From an uncultured Erysipelotrichaceae bacterium (GTDB lineage: Bacteria; Bacillota_I; Bacilli_A; Erysipelotrichales; Erysipelotrichaceae), in assembly GCA_947575425.1 (NCBI GenBank), contig CANPNQ010000015.1, positions 1 to 10,209 of the forward strand: a stretch of 10,209 bases of DNA, in the 5' to 3' direction. Below are positions 1 to 6,884 of the stretch, in pieces; position 1 is the stretch's first letter; every line of letters starts with the position of its first letter. The position numbers and the translations under genes were made by a program. Under the pieces are notes generated by a model, which saw only the letters and a program-made list of their open reading frames with translations, searched no databases and was not told where the DNA came from.

Positions 1-5
1 CTATC

Positions 6-1247
6 TTATTTTTTACGAAATTGAGGGATATCCTCTTTTGTTTTTTGAAACTTTGGCTCTTTCCCTCTTGCCTTTGGTTTTTTATTTTTATTCCGCTTCC
101 TTTCCTTCCCTTTTTTTCTTTTCTCTTTCTTTCTCGTATCCTGAGGATCATATTTTTCCCGTATCAAAGACATTTCCACACATTTATCATAGAGTTCTTT
201 CGGATAGCGTTGCCAAAATTCATACAGATGGCTTTGATAACCATACATACAATTCTCACAATGCTCCATGATTTTCCATGCAAGTCGCCTTGCTCTTTCC
301 TCATCGTCCCCCTGCCAAATCACATAGCGTTTGCCTTGTTTATCATAAGCACATATTTCAAAGCTGCGTTTCCGCTTGCTTAATAATTCCTTATCATACA
401 GCCAGATAAAGCGATCATAATCATAAACGTGCATCGACATTTTCATCTTCACGTATAACATGCGCTCTCCCAGCTTCAGATTATCATATCTGTTCGCCTT
501 TGCATAATCTTCATCCAATCTTTCATATAACTCCGCACTTAATTCATCTATATTCTTGTTGAGCGGAACCATCATAACCTTAGATTTATAAACAATGATA
601 CAGATCAATAACAGTATGAGCATCAATATCCATAGTATAAACAATAAACGCAGGCTATCGATGGAAACAGAATGAATTTCATCAATGGTAATGGCATAAA
701 AACTGAATACATTCGAGAGATCATGGATGGATTCAATAGAAGCATCATACCCCTTGAAATAATCTAAGGCAAAATTGAGTTCCTCCTCCCGTAAACGAGT
801 AAAGCCTCCCTTGATTGATATCGGCTCAGGATAGTTTTTCTCTTCACTGCCGATCGATTGATAAAAGCTGTCCTCCATTTGATCTAAGGAAGCAATGATC
901 CTTCCATGTCCGATGACGGTCACAAAAAACTCTCCGTTGTTAATGGGCATTAAATAATAAACGATCTGATCGTCGGTATTGCCCTCCTTTACCTCTCCAT
1001 ATTGTGCATAGGAACCGGTGATCATTTCAATATCCGTATGGATATATGCATAGGAAAGTGTTTCATTTTCTTCTAAATTGTATAGGTAACTCTCATATGC
1101 TTCAAAATCCTGACTTCCCTCTATCAGAGATATCACATTCCTTCCCCAAAGATAAGCGCTCCCACCAAGCAATATGCATAATATCAGACAGAAAAAGCCA
1201 ATTTTCCGCATGATGATCTTCTTACCGTCTTTGTATAATTGATTCAT
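6..1247 (-). CDS. Unrecognised two-TM membrane protein with basic C-terminal tail
   Basis: The 413-residue protein has a basic N-terminus, one hydrophobic segment at about residues 15-35, a polar region at about 36-197, a second strong hydrophobic segment at about 198-220, and a C-terminal region ending in a very Lys/Arg-rich tail (about 371-413). The likely topology is both ends in the cytoplasm and a loop of about 160 residues outside. Residues 275-345 contain several Trp/Tyr residues in a beta-like pattern, which could be a small PH-like or wing domain, but this is a guess. I do not recognise the family and assign no function. The start at 1247 has GGTGG about 7 nt upstream; an internal Met at residue 13 (just before the first hydrophobic segment) is an alternative. 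It lies downstream of khpB, separated by a bidirectional terminator, so it is probably transcribed separately. Continuous length and clear topology make it very likely a real gene. Confidence 0.75.
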   Translation of the reverse strand: MNQLYKDGKKIIMRKIGFFCLILCILLGGSAYLWGRNVISLIEGSQDFEAYESYLYNLEENETLSYAYIHTDIEMITGSYAQYGEVKEGNTDDQIVYYLMPINNGEFFVTVIGHGRIIASLDQMEDSFYQSIGSEEKNYPEPISIKGGFTRLREEELNFALDYFKGYDASIESIHDLSNVFSFYAITIDEIHSVSIDSLRLLFILWILMLILLLICIIVYKSKVMMVPLNKNIDELSAELYERLDEDYAKANRYDNLKLGERMLYVKMKMSMHVYDYDRFIWLYDKELLSKRKRSFEICAYDKQGKRYVIWQGDDEERARRLAWKIMEHCENCMYGYQSHLYEFWQRYPKELYDKCVEMSLIREKYDPQDTRKKEKRKKGKERKRNKNKKPKARGKEPKFQKTKEDIPQFRKK

Positions 1248-1271
1248 TCCTTCACCACCGATTTCTACCTA

Positions 1272-1300
1272 AGTTTACCATGTTTGATCGTAAAAGAAAA
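1272..1300 (-). promoter_or_regulatory. Possible extended -10 promoter for the membrane-protein gene
   Basis: On the minus strand, TGG precedes TAAACT (1272-1280), an extended -10 pattern. About 17 nt upstream is only a weak -35 (TTTTCT), which lies in the T tract of the preceding terminator. It sits 25 nt before the start codon. Suggestive only. Confidence 0.3.
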
Positions 1301-1324
1301 CTGTCTGTTTGACAGTTTTTCTTT
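1292..1324. terminator. Bidirectional intrinsic terminator after khpB
   Basis: The arms CTGTC (1301-1305) and GACAG (1311-1315) enclose a TGTTT loop. The stem is extended by four A-T pairs from the flanking AAAA and TTTT. T-rich tracts follow in both directions. On the minus strand it ends the rnpA-yidC-khpB transcript before the membrane-protein gene. Confidence 0.7.
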
Positions 1325-1346
1325 CATTTTCCTTTTTTACATTCCT

Positions 1347-1973
1347 TTAGTCTACTTCTTTCCCCGGATTGTATACGATTTTCAAACGACGATCTCTGCC
1401 TTCTCCTTCGCTGATCGTAGATACTCCCGGCATATTTGCCAAATAATTATGTATTGCCTTACGCTCATCTGCCGGCATCGGATCCAAGGTTACATCCACT
1501 TTGGTACGCTGTACGCTTTTTGCGGCACGATGGGCGATGGAACATATCCGTCTATATTTTTCTTCTTTATAACCATTGATATCGACCAATACTTTTATTT
1601 TCTTCTTAAATTCGCCGGAGGTCGCAGCGCGCAAGATCGTATTCAAGGACTGTAAGGTCTGACCGTTTTTGCCAATCAAAATCGCATTGTTTTGCGTATC
1701 GAGATCAATGTGATAATATCCTTCTTTATCTCTGGTAACGTCCATATAGGATTCCATTTCAATACCGTCAAAATATGTTTTCAGATAGTCACACATAAAT
1801 TCCTCAATGTCCTTTTCACTGAATACCTCCGCAATGACTTCCTTCCCAATGCCCAAAAAACCTGCTTTTTCTTCCTTCACTTCATATTGAAGCTCACTGA
1901 CATCACATTGTTTTTCCTGTGCGGCAGTTGCCAACAGCTCCTCCACGGTCTTACCGGTATAGATTTTTTTCAT
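1347..1973 (-). CDS. khpB: KhpB/Jag RNA-binding protein (Jag-N, KH, R3H)
   Basis: The 208-residue protein has the full Jag layout. The Jag-N domain (about 1-51) contains the typical GFLGIG stretch. A type II KH domain (about 85-135) has the GKNG loop at 101-104. The R3H domain (about 140-204) has its Arg and His in ERKAIH (R171, H175). In the family, KhpB (also Jag or EloR) binds RNA with its partner KhpA and affects cell elongation and division in some Gram-positives. Here it follows yidC, the usual place. The start at 1973 is preferred because GGAGGT lies 9 nt upstream; an in-frame Met 12 codons earlier (2009) has no comparable site. The KH loop reads GKNG where GKRG is common, which keeps the GxxG pattern. 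The linker between Jag-N and KH is short. Confidence 0.95.
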   Translation of the reverse strand: MKKIYTGKTVEELLATAAQEKQCDVSELQYEVKEEKAGFLGIGKEVIAEVFSEKDIEEFMCDYLKTYFDGIEMESYMDVTRDKEGYYHIDLDTQNNAILIGKNGQTLQSLNTILRAATSGEFKKKIKVLVDINGYKEEKYRRICSIAHRAAKSVQRTKVDVTLDPMPADERKAIHNYLANMPGVSTISEGEGRDRRLKIVYNPGKEVD

Positions 1974-2054
1974 ATGACTGATACCTCCTATGGTTTTATG
2001 TTGATACAATCATCCGCTGTTCTTTATGGATGTGGATGATGTTGGATATCATTG

Positions 2055-2081
2055 CCGATTCAGCGATGCCTGCCTGATCGG
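2055..2081 (-). other. Imperfect hairpin in the yidC-khpB gap
   Basis: The arms CCGAT-CAG and CTG-ATCGG pair with one bulged base around a loop of about 10 nt. No T tract follows on the minus strand, so it does not look like an intrinsic terminator. It lies in a 145-base gap between yidC and khpB where I see no gene. It might be a processing site or a stability element. Confidence 0.35.
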
Positions 2082-2118
2082 ATATGATCGTTTTGTTTGA
2101 AGACTTCTCTTTTTTCGA

Positions 2119-3015
2119 TTATTCCTGTTTGATAAAGAATTTATTGATAATGATATTTTGAATGACACGGGCAATGGAAGATACCAGCCAGTAGAATGAC
2201 ATGGAAATCGGCCATGTAAATGCCAAAAATCCAATTAACAGGATATTTCCGTACATCATCATATTCATTCCGCCCATCATGCCGCCGCGGTTATTTTTCG
2301 GATCTGCATAGGCCTTTCTCTTTACCTTTCCTTTTTTCTCCCTTTGTTTTTGCTGCCACTGCGGGAATTTAAAGGAAATAAATTGGAATACCAGCATCAG
2401 CACAAAGATCAAGACATAGGTCCATTCTCCGTTGCTGATTCCCCAGCTTGGCGTATTGGTCAGATTGATACCTAGGAAGGAGCCTTCCACAACTGCCTGT
2501 GCTCGCTGACTTGCCTGATAGACACCCAAGATCAACGGAAATTGCAGGAAAAGCGTCAATATCGAACCAAATGGATTGATCTCATATTTTGCATACAATG
2601 CCTGCATTTCCTTTGCCTGCATCATTTTGGAACGATCATCGCTCTTTCCTTCGTATTTTTTCTGAATCCGCTGCATTTCCGGCTGAATCATCTGCATTCT
2701 CTGTGAAGATACCTGCGCTTTGATTGTGAAAGCGGCGGTTCCTAACTGTAATAACAGCGTAACTACGATAATACCCATACCAGCATCGCTGTATCCTGCC
2801 ACGAAATTGATCAGCTGTGCAATCGGCCATACAATCAAACCATCAAACCAGCCATTTTCCATCTGCGAACCAAATGAGGTATTTAAGCCAATCAATTTAT
2901 CGGCAGAAATCTCTCCCGTTTGAGGATCTCGCGGGCTGGAACAAGCTACCAATACTATAAGTATAAATACTGTCATCCAAAGCAGTTTTTTCTTATCTTT
3001 AAAAAATGGTTTCAT
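2119..3015 (-). CDS. yidC: YidC/SpoIIIJ-type membrane protein insertase (lipoprotein)
   Basis: The 298-residue protein starts with a lipoprotein signal: a basic N-terminus, a hydrophobic stretch and the lipobox LVAC with Cys25. The YidC/Oxa1 core follows. The first core TM is at about 78-97, then a cytoplasmic hairpin rich in QPEM-like motifs (about 100-145), TM2 around 150-168, and TMs near 198-216 and 255-290 ending in the FYWLVS motif. YidC inserts membrane proteins alone or with SecYEG. GGAG lies 8 nt before the ATG. rnpA ends 22 nt upstream, so the two are probably cotranscribed. In an ungapped comparison with my memory of B. subtilis SpoIIIJ, the conserved groove arginine (in ILIRLL) is Gln90 here (in LLLQLG; codon CAG at 2748-2746). 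The sequence between TM4 and TM5 (about 220-250) is long and basic. Confidence 0.95.
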   Translation of the reverse strand: MKPFFKDKKKLLWMTVFILIVLVACSSPRDPQTGEISADKLIGLNTSFGSQMENGWFDGLIVWPIAQLINFVAGYSDAGMGIIVVTLLLQLGTAAFTIKAQVSSQRMQMIQPEMQRIQKKYEGKSDDRSKMMQAKEMQALYAKYEINPFGSILTLFLQFPLILGVYQASQRAQAVVEGSFLGINLTNTPSWGISNGEWTYVLIFVLMLVFQFISFKFPQWQQKQREKKGKVKRKAYADPKNNRGGMMGGMNMMMYGNILLIGFLAFTWPISMSFYWLVSSIARVIQNIIINKFFIKQE

Positions 3016-3037
3016 TCGTTTTTCTCCTCGCTACGTT

Positions 3038-3373
3038 TCACTTACTATATATTTTAACTTTTTTATGCAGTGTTTCCAAGTATTTTTTGTTGTTTCTATA
3101 ATTTTCTTGCAAATAACCGTCTCTGACAAGAAGGATCGTATCATATTCTTCTTCAAAATCATAGACCTCCAAACACATCATGCGCAACTGTCGCTTGATC
3201 TTATTACGCACATGCGCCTTTCCCAGTTTCTTACCAACAGATAAACCGATACGGGCATGATCCTCCTTGCGCGGTTTCACATAAAGGGTAAAGGAAGGAC
3301 ATACATAAAATTTTTTATATTTCATAATATCCAAAAATTCATCACTTTTGCGAATCCGATATTTTTTATTCAT
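3038..3373 (-). CDS. rnpA: Ribonuclease P protein component
   Basis: The 111-residue basic protein is of normal RnpA length. The RNR signature region is clear: GLSVGKKLGKAHVRNKIKR at about residues 43-61, with RNKIKR replacing the more common RNRIKR. An aromatic/basic N-terminal strand region precedes it. RnpA binds the catalytic RNase P RNA and helps it recognise precursor tRNA leaders. An AAAGGAG ribosome site lies 6 nt upstream of the ATG. The gene sits between rpmH and yidC, as in most Firmicutes. rpmH has its own terminator hairpin in between, and a possible extended -10 lies upstream of rnpA, so rnpA-yidC-khpB may form a separate unit. Confidence 0.95.
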   Translation of the reverse strand: MNKKYRIRKSDEFLDIMKYKKFYVCPSFTLYVKPRKEDHARIGLSVGKKLGKAHVRNKIKRQLRMMCLEVYDFEEEYDTILLVRDGYLQENYRNNKKYLETLHKKVKIYSK

Positions 3374-3402
3374 GTCTTACTCCTTTCCTCTATGCTTCTT
3401 TT

Positions 3403-3424
3403 GATATAGGTGATTTTCTATATC
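3403..3424. repeat. Inverted repeat in the rnpA leader
   Basis: The 7-bp perfect arms GATATAG and CTATATC are separated by 8 nt. The repeat lies just downstream of the candidate rnpA -10 (3427-3435) and upstream of the ribosome site. It could be an operator overlapping the transcription start or a leader hairpin. A/T-rich arms make chance occurrence possible. Confidence 0.4.
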
Positions 3425-3426
3425 CT

Positions 3427-3455
3427 ATTTTATCAAGCATTCTTTTTCATCATGT
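3427..3455 (-). promoter_or_regulatory. Possible extended -10 promoter for rnpA
   Basis: On the minus strand, TGA precedes TAAAAT (3427-3435), an extended -10. The -35 at 17-bp spacing is poor (ACATGA). The position after the rpmH terminator makes a promoter here reasonable. Confidence 0.35.
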
Positions 3456-3545
3456 CGCTCCATTAGAAGGATCTCTCATCTATCCTATAGATATGCACAA
3501 GAGGCTGTTCTTATGGATAAAATGGATCAGAATAGCTGTGCTATT

Positions 3546-3570
3546 AAAAAATCACCCGTAGGCGGGTGAT
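3546..3570 (-). terminator. Intrinsic terminator after rpmH
   Basis: A perfect 8-bp stem (ATCACCCG / CGGGTGAT, 3551-3570) with a 4-nt loop is followed on the minus strand by six T residues (3551-3546). It lies 2 nt after the rpmH stop codon. It would end or attenuate transcription before rnpA. Confidence 0.85.
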
Positions 3571-3572
3571 CT

Positions 3573-3707
3573 TTAAGCTGATAACACTTTTCTGCCTTTA
3601 CTACGGCGCCGTGCCAATACTTTGCGTCCTCCGACAGTAGCCATTCTGGCTCTGAATCCATGCGTTTTTTGGTGTTTTCTTTTGCTCGGTTGATAAGTTC
3701 TTTTCAC
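3573..3707 (-). CDS. rpmH: 50S ribosomal protein L34
   Basis: The translation begins [18 protein letters not shown] and continues with the RMAT.GGR.VLARRR.KGRK..SA pattern, a complete L34 of exactly 44 residues. L34 is a small, very basic component of the large ribosomal subunit. The start codon is GTG, with GGAGG 8 nt upstream. The gene is short and lacks an ATG at its start, so simple ORF calling misses it. It has a near-consensus promoter upstream and a terminator hairpin directly after the stop codon. That supports strong, largely independent expression. It is the gene classically next to dnaA, but here a PHP-family gene lies between rpmH and the origin. Confidence 0.97.
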   Translation of the reverse strand: MKRTYQPSKRKHQKTHGFRARMATVGGRKVLARRRSKGRKVLSA

Positions 3708-3763
3708 AAGATACACCTCCACTTCTACACAAATCTTTTTACAAAATTGAGCAATGCTTGTAA

Positions 3764-3792
3764 ATTATACAAAACTTACTCGTATAAGTCAA
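3764..3792 (-). promoter_or_regulatory. rpmH promoter
   Basis: On the minus strand, -35 TTGACT (3792-3787), a 17-bp spacer and a perfect -10 TATAAT (3769-3764) form a strong sigma-A-type promoter. It lies 57 nt before the rpmH GTG, giving a leader of about 50 nt. Confidence 0.88.
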
Positions 3793-3875
3793 TTCTTTCA
3801 TGAAGGAAAATGAGAAAAATTCCCATTCATCACCATGGAAAACACTATTCTTTGCTTAAGGAATTCATTCATATA

Positions 3876-4774
3876 TCAGCAGGCTTTCTCTATCAATTTT
3901 ACTAATTCCCGTTCCATTTCCTCTTTTGATGCAATACAGCCATGTCCTCCTAAAGCAATGGAAGGCTTTGTTTTCCCATGAAAGTCGCTTCCGCAAGTAT
4001 AAAAGAGATGATATTTCCTTGCCTGTTCTAATCGGTTGGTTGCTTGCTGGGGTGTATGATAACTGCTAAAGGCTTCGATTCCATCCATTCCCAAAGAAAC
4101 AATTCCGCAGAGAAGTTCTTCTTTTCCATTCAGATTGATACACGGATGAGCCAAAACAGCCAAACCATGGTTTTGATGGATCATTTGTATGATATCTTTC
4201 ATCGTTGGTATTTCGATCTCCACATGGCAAGGCTTTCCCTGCGCATAAAAGTCCCAATAGAAATTCACCAGCGCATTATCTGCCCTGCTTCCCCCCTCTC
4301 GATAAGGGAATAGAAGCGGATGATCTTTATATTCCGGTTTCGCAAGCAACACTTCCGCAAACATCTCTCCTGTCCATGCATCCGGATAACGATTTTTTCC
4401 CCAAGCTTTCTCATTTCCTTTTCTTCTACCAAAAAGCCGAGTTCTCTTGTTTTGGCAAGCATATCAAGCGAGGCATTGCGTGACTGCTTTCTGATCGCTT
4501 CTTCCGCCTGTATAAAATCCAAAGAAGTATCATCGATACCATATCCCAGCACATGAAAGTTCGCTCCCTCATAGGTACAATCAATCTCTATTCCAGAAAT
4601 ATAACGGATTCCTTTTTCTTTTGCCGCTGCTTTTGCTTCCTTATTTGCTTTGGCACAGTTATGATCCGTAATGGACATCAAATCCACTCCTTGTGCCGCA
4701 CATTGTTCTACCAGTTCTACCGGTGTAAATTCTCCATCATCACTGTAATTACTATGCATATGCAAATCGATCAT
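3876..4774 (-). pseudogene. PHP-domain phosphoesterase gene with a -1 frameshift
   Basis: Two overlapping minus-strand frames together make one PHP protein of about 299 residues. The N-terminal frame (start 4774) has LHMHSNYSDDG (H5, H7), SITDHN (D37, H38) and GIEID (E63). The C-terminal frame (to 3876) has LAHP and GSDFHG. These are the metal ligands of the PHP fold, as in YciV/TrpH-like phosphoesterases and nucleases. The frames meet at G4A6 on the coding strand (4402-4393). One extra A would give KLGEKNRYPDAWTGEMFAEV and restore one ORF. Without it, translation stops at 4265 after 169 residues and loses the C-terminal ligands. The start at 4774 follows GAGGAG at 10 nt spacing. A TTG 19 codons upstream lies within the -35 box and cannot be the start. 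The shift may be a real mutation, a sequencing error or slippage. Substrate unknown. Confidence 0.85.
4393..4402 (-). other. Frameshift site in the PHP gene (G4A6 tract)
   Basis: The coding strand reads GGGG then AAAAAA. The upstream frame reads GGG GAA AAA ATC; the conserved downstream frame reads GGA AAA AAT CGT. The difference equals one missing base. No canonical X XXY YYZ slippery heptamer fits the zero frame. Confidence 0.8.
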
Positions 4775-4802
4775 ATTCCATTTTCTCCTCTTTATTTCTT
4801 TC

Positions 4803-4831
4803 ATTATAATAGGATAAGCAATCTCTTTCAA
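4803..4831 (-). promoter_or_regulatory. Promoter of the PHP gene
   Basis: On the minus strand, TTGAAA (4831-4826), a 17-bp spacer and TATAAT (4808-4803) give a near-consensus promoter. Transcription would start near 4796, about 20 nt before the start codon at 4774, so a longer N-terminus is ruled out. An intact promoter argues that the gene is expressed despite the frameshift, or was until recently. Confidence 0.8.
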
Positions 4832-4926
4832 TGAAATTGACCTTCTGTCTCAGATCAGGCAAGAAAATTTATGAATTTCCTTTGCTATCGTTCTCTCTAT
4901 TTCAAATCATCCTTTTTATTCATCTG

Positions 4927-5293
4927 TTTCTCCACATTTTTTGATAATTTTGTCAATATCATTATTTCCTGCTTGATTCTCTTGTATTTTTCTCTTTATT
5001 TTTGTGGAAAAAACTCACTGAAATCAGTTTTCCACATCATTATCCTCCTATGTTTTTCTTTCTTTTTCCACCGTGTGCGGAAAAGTGGAAATGTTATAAA
5101 ATCCCCCTTTTCAAAGGTCTTTTTCACCCTTTTTTACCGTGGAAAACGGAAGCGGACGCCATTTGTTTTCCACTTTTCCACATTTTTCTTTTTCCACGTT
5201 GTATGTATCCACACTTTTTCCTTGTGGACAAATGTGGAAAAGTCATAAATCTATGACTATTTCCTGCTTTTTCTCCCTTTTTCTTGTGGAAAA
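4927..5293. other. oriC upstream part: DnaA-box cluster before dnaA
   Basis: About twelve DnaA-box-like 9-mers lie here. On the plus strand, TTTTCCAC plus one variable base occurs at 5028, 5064, 5166, 5174 and 5190, and GTATCCACA at 5205. On the minus strand the boxes read TTTTCCACA (5011-5003, 5241-5233, 5293-5285), ATTTCCACT (5092-5084), TTTTCCACG (5146-5138) and TTGTCCACA (5231-5223). A weaker TTCTCCACA lies at 4928. Most differ from TTATCCACA by A-to-T at position 3. DnaA binding here would control initiation and dnaA transcription. The whole gene-free stretch between the PHP promoter and dnaA (4832-5456) is T-rich on the plus strand. I see no credible gene in it; long frames there are low-complexity Phe/Ser/Leu translations. 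Confidence 0.85.
5241..5258. repeat. Inverted repeat inside oriC
   Basis: Perfect 7-bp arms AGTCATA and TATGACT with a 4-nt loop, abutting the DnaA box at 5233-5241. Read on the minus strand the hairpin runs into TTTTCC from that box. It may be an origin protein site, a cruciform or a weak terminator protecting the origin. Confidence 0.45.
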
Positions 5294-5422
5294 CTCACTT
5301 TTTTTTCACCAGTATCTTCCTATTATTTCCAATCAAAAGATATTCTGTCATGTTTTCCTCCTGTTACATATTTCTTTTGCTAAATCGCTTCATTTATCAT
5401 AGCGTTTTCTTTCATTTTGTAG

Positions 5423-5449
5423 TAAAATGATAAGCAGGATGAAAGGGAG
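5423..5449 (+). promoter_or_regulatory. Candidate dnaA -10 and ribosome-binding site
   Basis: TAAAAT (5423-5428) is a possible -10, but no good -35 is seen at 16-18 bp. The ribosome site AAAGGGAG (5442-5449) lies 7 nt before the ATG at 5457 and decides the start. Two in-frame upstream codons (5427, 5439) lack such a site and would overlap the -10. Confidence 0.4.
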
Positions 5450-5456
5450 TTTTTTT

Positions 5457-6818
5457 ATGTCTGATTTTTTGAAGAAGCAGTTAGATGAAATATGGCAAAA
5501 AACCCTGTCTTTGATATCAGACAGCGGACATTTTGATCCGTCCGTTTTTCATACATGGATCTGTAATTCCGAATTATATGATATTGATGATGATTTTGCG
5601 ACAATTGTCGTCCCTTATAATATCAATAAAAATGTGATGAAAGGAGAGACTGCTCTTCCTTTTATCCAGCAGATTTTGTCCACTGTATTGGAACGTGAAA
5701 TCGCCTGTCAGATCTTTACCCGCAATGAAATAGATCGTATCTCTGTGTCCTCGGTAGCTAAAGCACGCAATGCCGTGGTTTTCGAGGATAAGATCAAACG
5801 GGAATATACCTTTGAAAGCTTTATCGTCGGAAAAAGCAACCGTGAAGCACAAGCAGCCGCATTGAGCTGTTGTTACTATCCGGGGAAATTTAACAATCCT
5901 TTATTTATCTATGGCAATTCTGGATTGGGAAAGACTCATCTGCTTCATGCGATCGGCAATTATGTCCGTGATAATAAACCGGATGCGAAGATTCTCTATA
6001 TTTACAGTGAGGATTTTGTCACCCTGCTGATTGAATCAATGAAAAATAAAACAGTGGAGGATGTCAAGGAGAAGATTGCCGAAGTAGATTATCTGTTAAT
6101 TGATGATATCCAGCGCTTAACACAAAGTGCTTCACAGGAAATATTCTTTAATCTGTATAATAAGCTGATATCCAATCATAAACAGATCGTTATTACCAGC
6201 GATATTCATCCCAATGAATTGCGCGGCATTGAAAACCGTTTGATCTCCCGTTTTTCCAGTGGCTTATCGGTTACGATATCCGCTCCTGAATTTGAGACCG
6301 CAAAAGCGATTCTCTCTAAAAAGATCGAAGGCAGAGCAGATGAGATCATGATTGATGATGAAGTACTCGATTTTCTGGCTATGCAGTTTTCCAGCGATGT
6401 CCGCAAGCTGGAGGGTACCTTAAACGAATTGTTTTTCAAAGCAATCCTATATAATCCCGATCGGATTGATCTTACCTTTGCCAAGGAAATATTCAAAGAG
6501 GATCCGATCATTCAAAGAGAGGGCAACGAGCTATCCATCAAGCATATCAAAAAATGCGTCTGTGATTATTATGGGTTAACCAAGCATCAGATCGACTCAA
6601 AATCACGCACCAAGAATATATCCACAGCTCGTCATATCGCCATGTATTTATGCCGCAAGCATTTGGATCTTCCTTATGTGAAGATCGGCTTGGAGTTTGG
6701 CGGCAGAGATCATTCCACCGTTATGGCAAGCTGTGAGAAAATGATCAAGATGTTAAAAGAAAACCAATCACTTTCACAGGCGGTAGCGCAAATAGAGCGA
6801 AAACTCGGCATCTCCTAG
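5457..6818 (+). CDS. dnaA: Chromosomal replication initiator protein DnaA
   Basis: The 453-residue protein shows all DnaA domains. Domain I (about 1-84) carries the W13 region used for self-interaction and helicase contact. A short linker follows (about 85-113). The AAA+ domain has Walker A GNSGLGKT (153-160), Walker B LLIDDI (213-218), a sensor region QIVITSD (243-249) and ENRLISRF (259-266) with the likely arginine finger. Domain IV (about 355-453) ends in the DNA-binding signature GGRDHSTV (415-422). DnaA-ATP binds the boxes on both sides of its own gene, opens the duplex and loads the helicase. The start at 5457 follows AAAGGGAG at 7 nt. The length is normal (B. subtilis is about 446). 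The linker is short compared with E. coli. Autoregulation is likely because the upstream box cluster ends about 160 nt before the start. Confidence 0.98.
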   Translation: MSDFLKKQLDEIWQKTLSLISDSGHFDPSVFHTWICNSELYDIDDDFATIVVPYNINKNVMKGETALPFIQQILSTVLEREIACQIFTRNEIDRISVSSVAKARNAVVFEDKIKREYTFESFIVGKSNREAQAAALSCCYYPGKFNNPLFIYGNSGLGKTHLLHAIGNYVRDNKPDAKILYIYSEDFVTLLIESMKNKTVEDVKEKIAEVDYLLIDDIQRLTQSASQEIFFNLYNKLISNHKQIVITSDIHPNELRGIENRLISRFSSGLSVTISAPEFETAKAILSKKIEGRADEIMIDDEVLDFLAMQFSSDVRKLEGTLNELFFKAILYNPDRIDLTFAKEIFKEDPIIQREGNELSIKHIKKCVCDYYGLTKHQIDSKSRTKNISTARHIAMYLCRKHLDLPYVKIGLEFGGRDHSTVMASCEKMIKMLKENQSLSQAVAQIERKLGIS

Positions 6819-6866
6819 CGAACCTCTGCATAAGAAATCCATCGAATTGATGGGATGATAACAGAT

Positions 6867-6875
6867 TTATCCACA
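6867..6875 (+). promoter_or_regulatory. Canonical DnaA box
   Basis: Perfect TTATCCACA in the dnaA-dnaN gap, about 75 nt upstream of the tandem pair at 6942-6960. Same orientation as that pair. Confidence 0.85.
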
Positions 6876-6884
6876 TTGCCCCAC

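Noticed and set aside
2009..2009. Upstream start for khpB
   Set aside because: The added 12 residues have no ribosome site and are not part of the Jag-N domain. GGAGGT sits correctly for the start at 1973.
2001..2060. 18-codon frame in the yidC-khpB gap
   Set aside because: No ribosome site and no recognisable peptide; expected by chance.
3808..3830. Possible terminator after the PHP gene
   Set aside because: The pairing AATGGG/CTCATT needs a G-U pair and the following T tract is short and interrupted. Too weak to call.
4829..4831. TTG as an upstream start giving the PHP protein 19 extra residues
   Set aside because: It overlaps the -35 box TTGAAA, lies upstream of the predicted transcription start and has no ribosome site. 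The start at 4774 has GAGGAG and begins right at the PHP motif.
4871..5402. Several open frames of 84-125 codons on the plus strand
   Set aside because: They translate the T-rich origin as low-complexity Phe/Ser/Leu strings and overlap each other in all three frames. They lack convincing ribosome sites and cross the DnaA boxes.
6837..6856. Hairpin after dnaA as a terminator
   Set aside because: The 5-bp stem CCATC/GATGG has no T tract after it, so termination is not supported.
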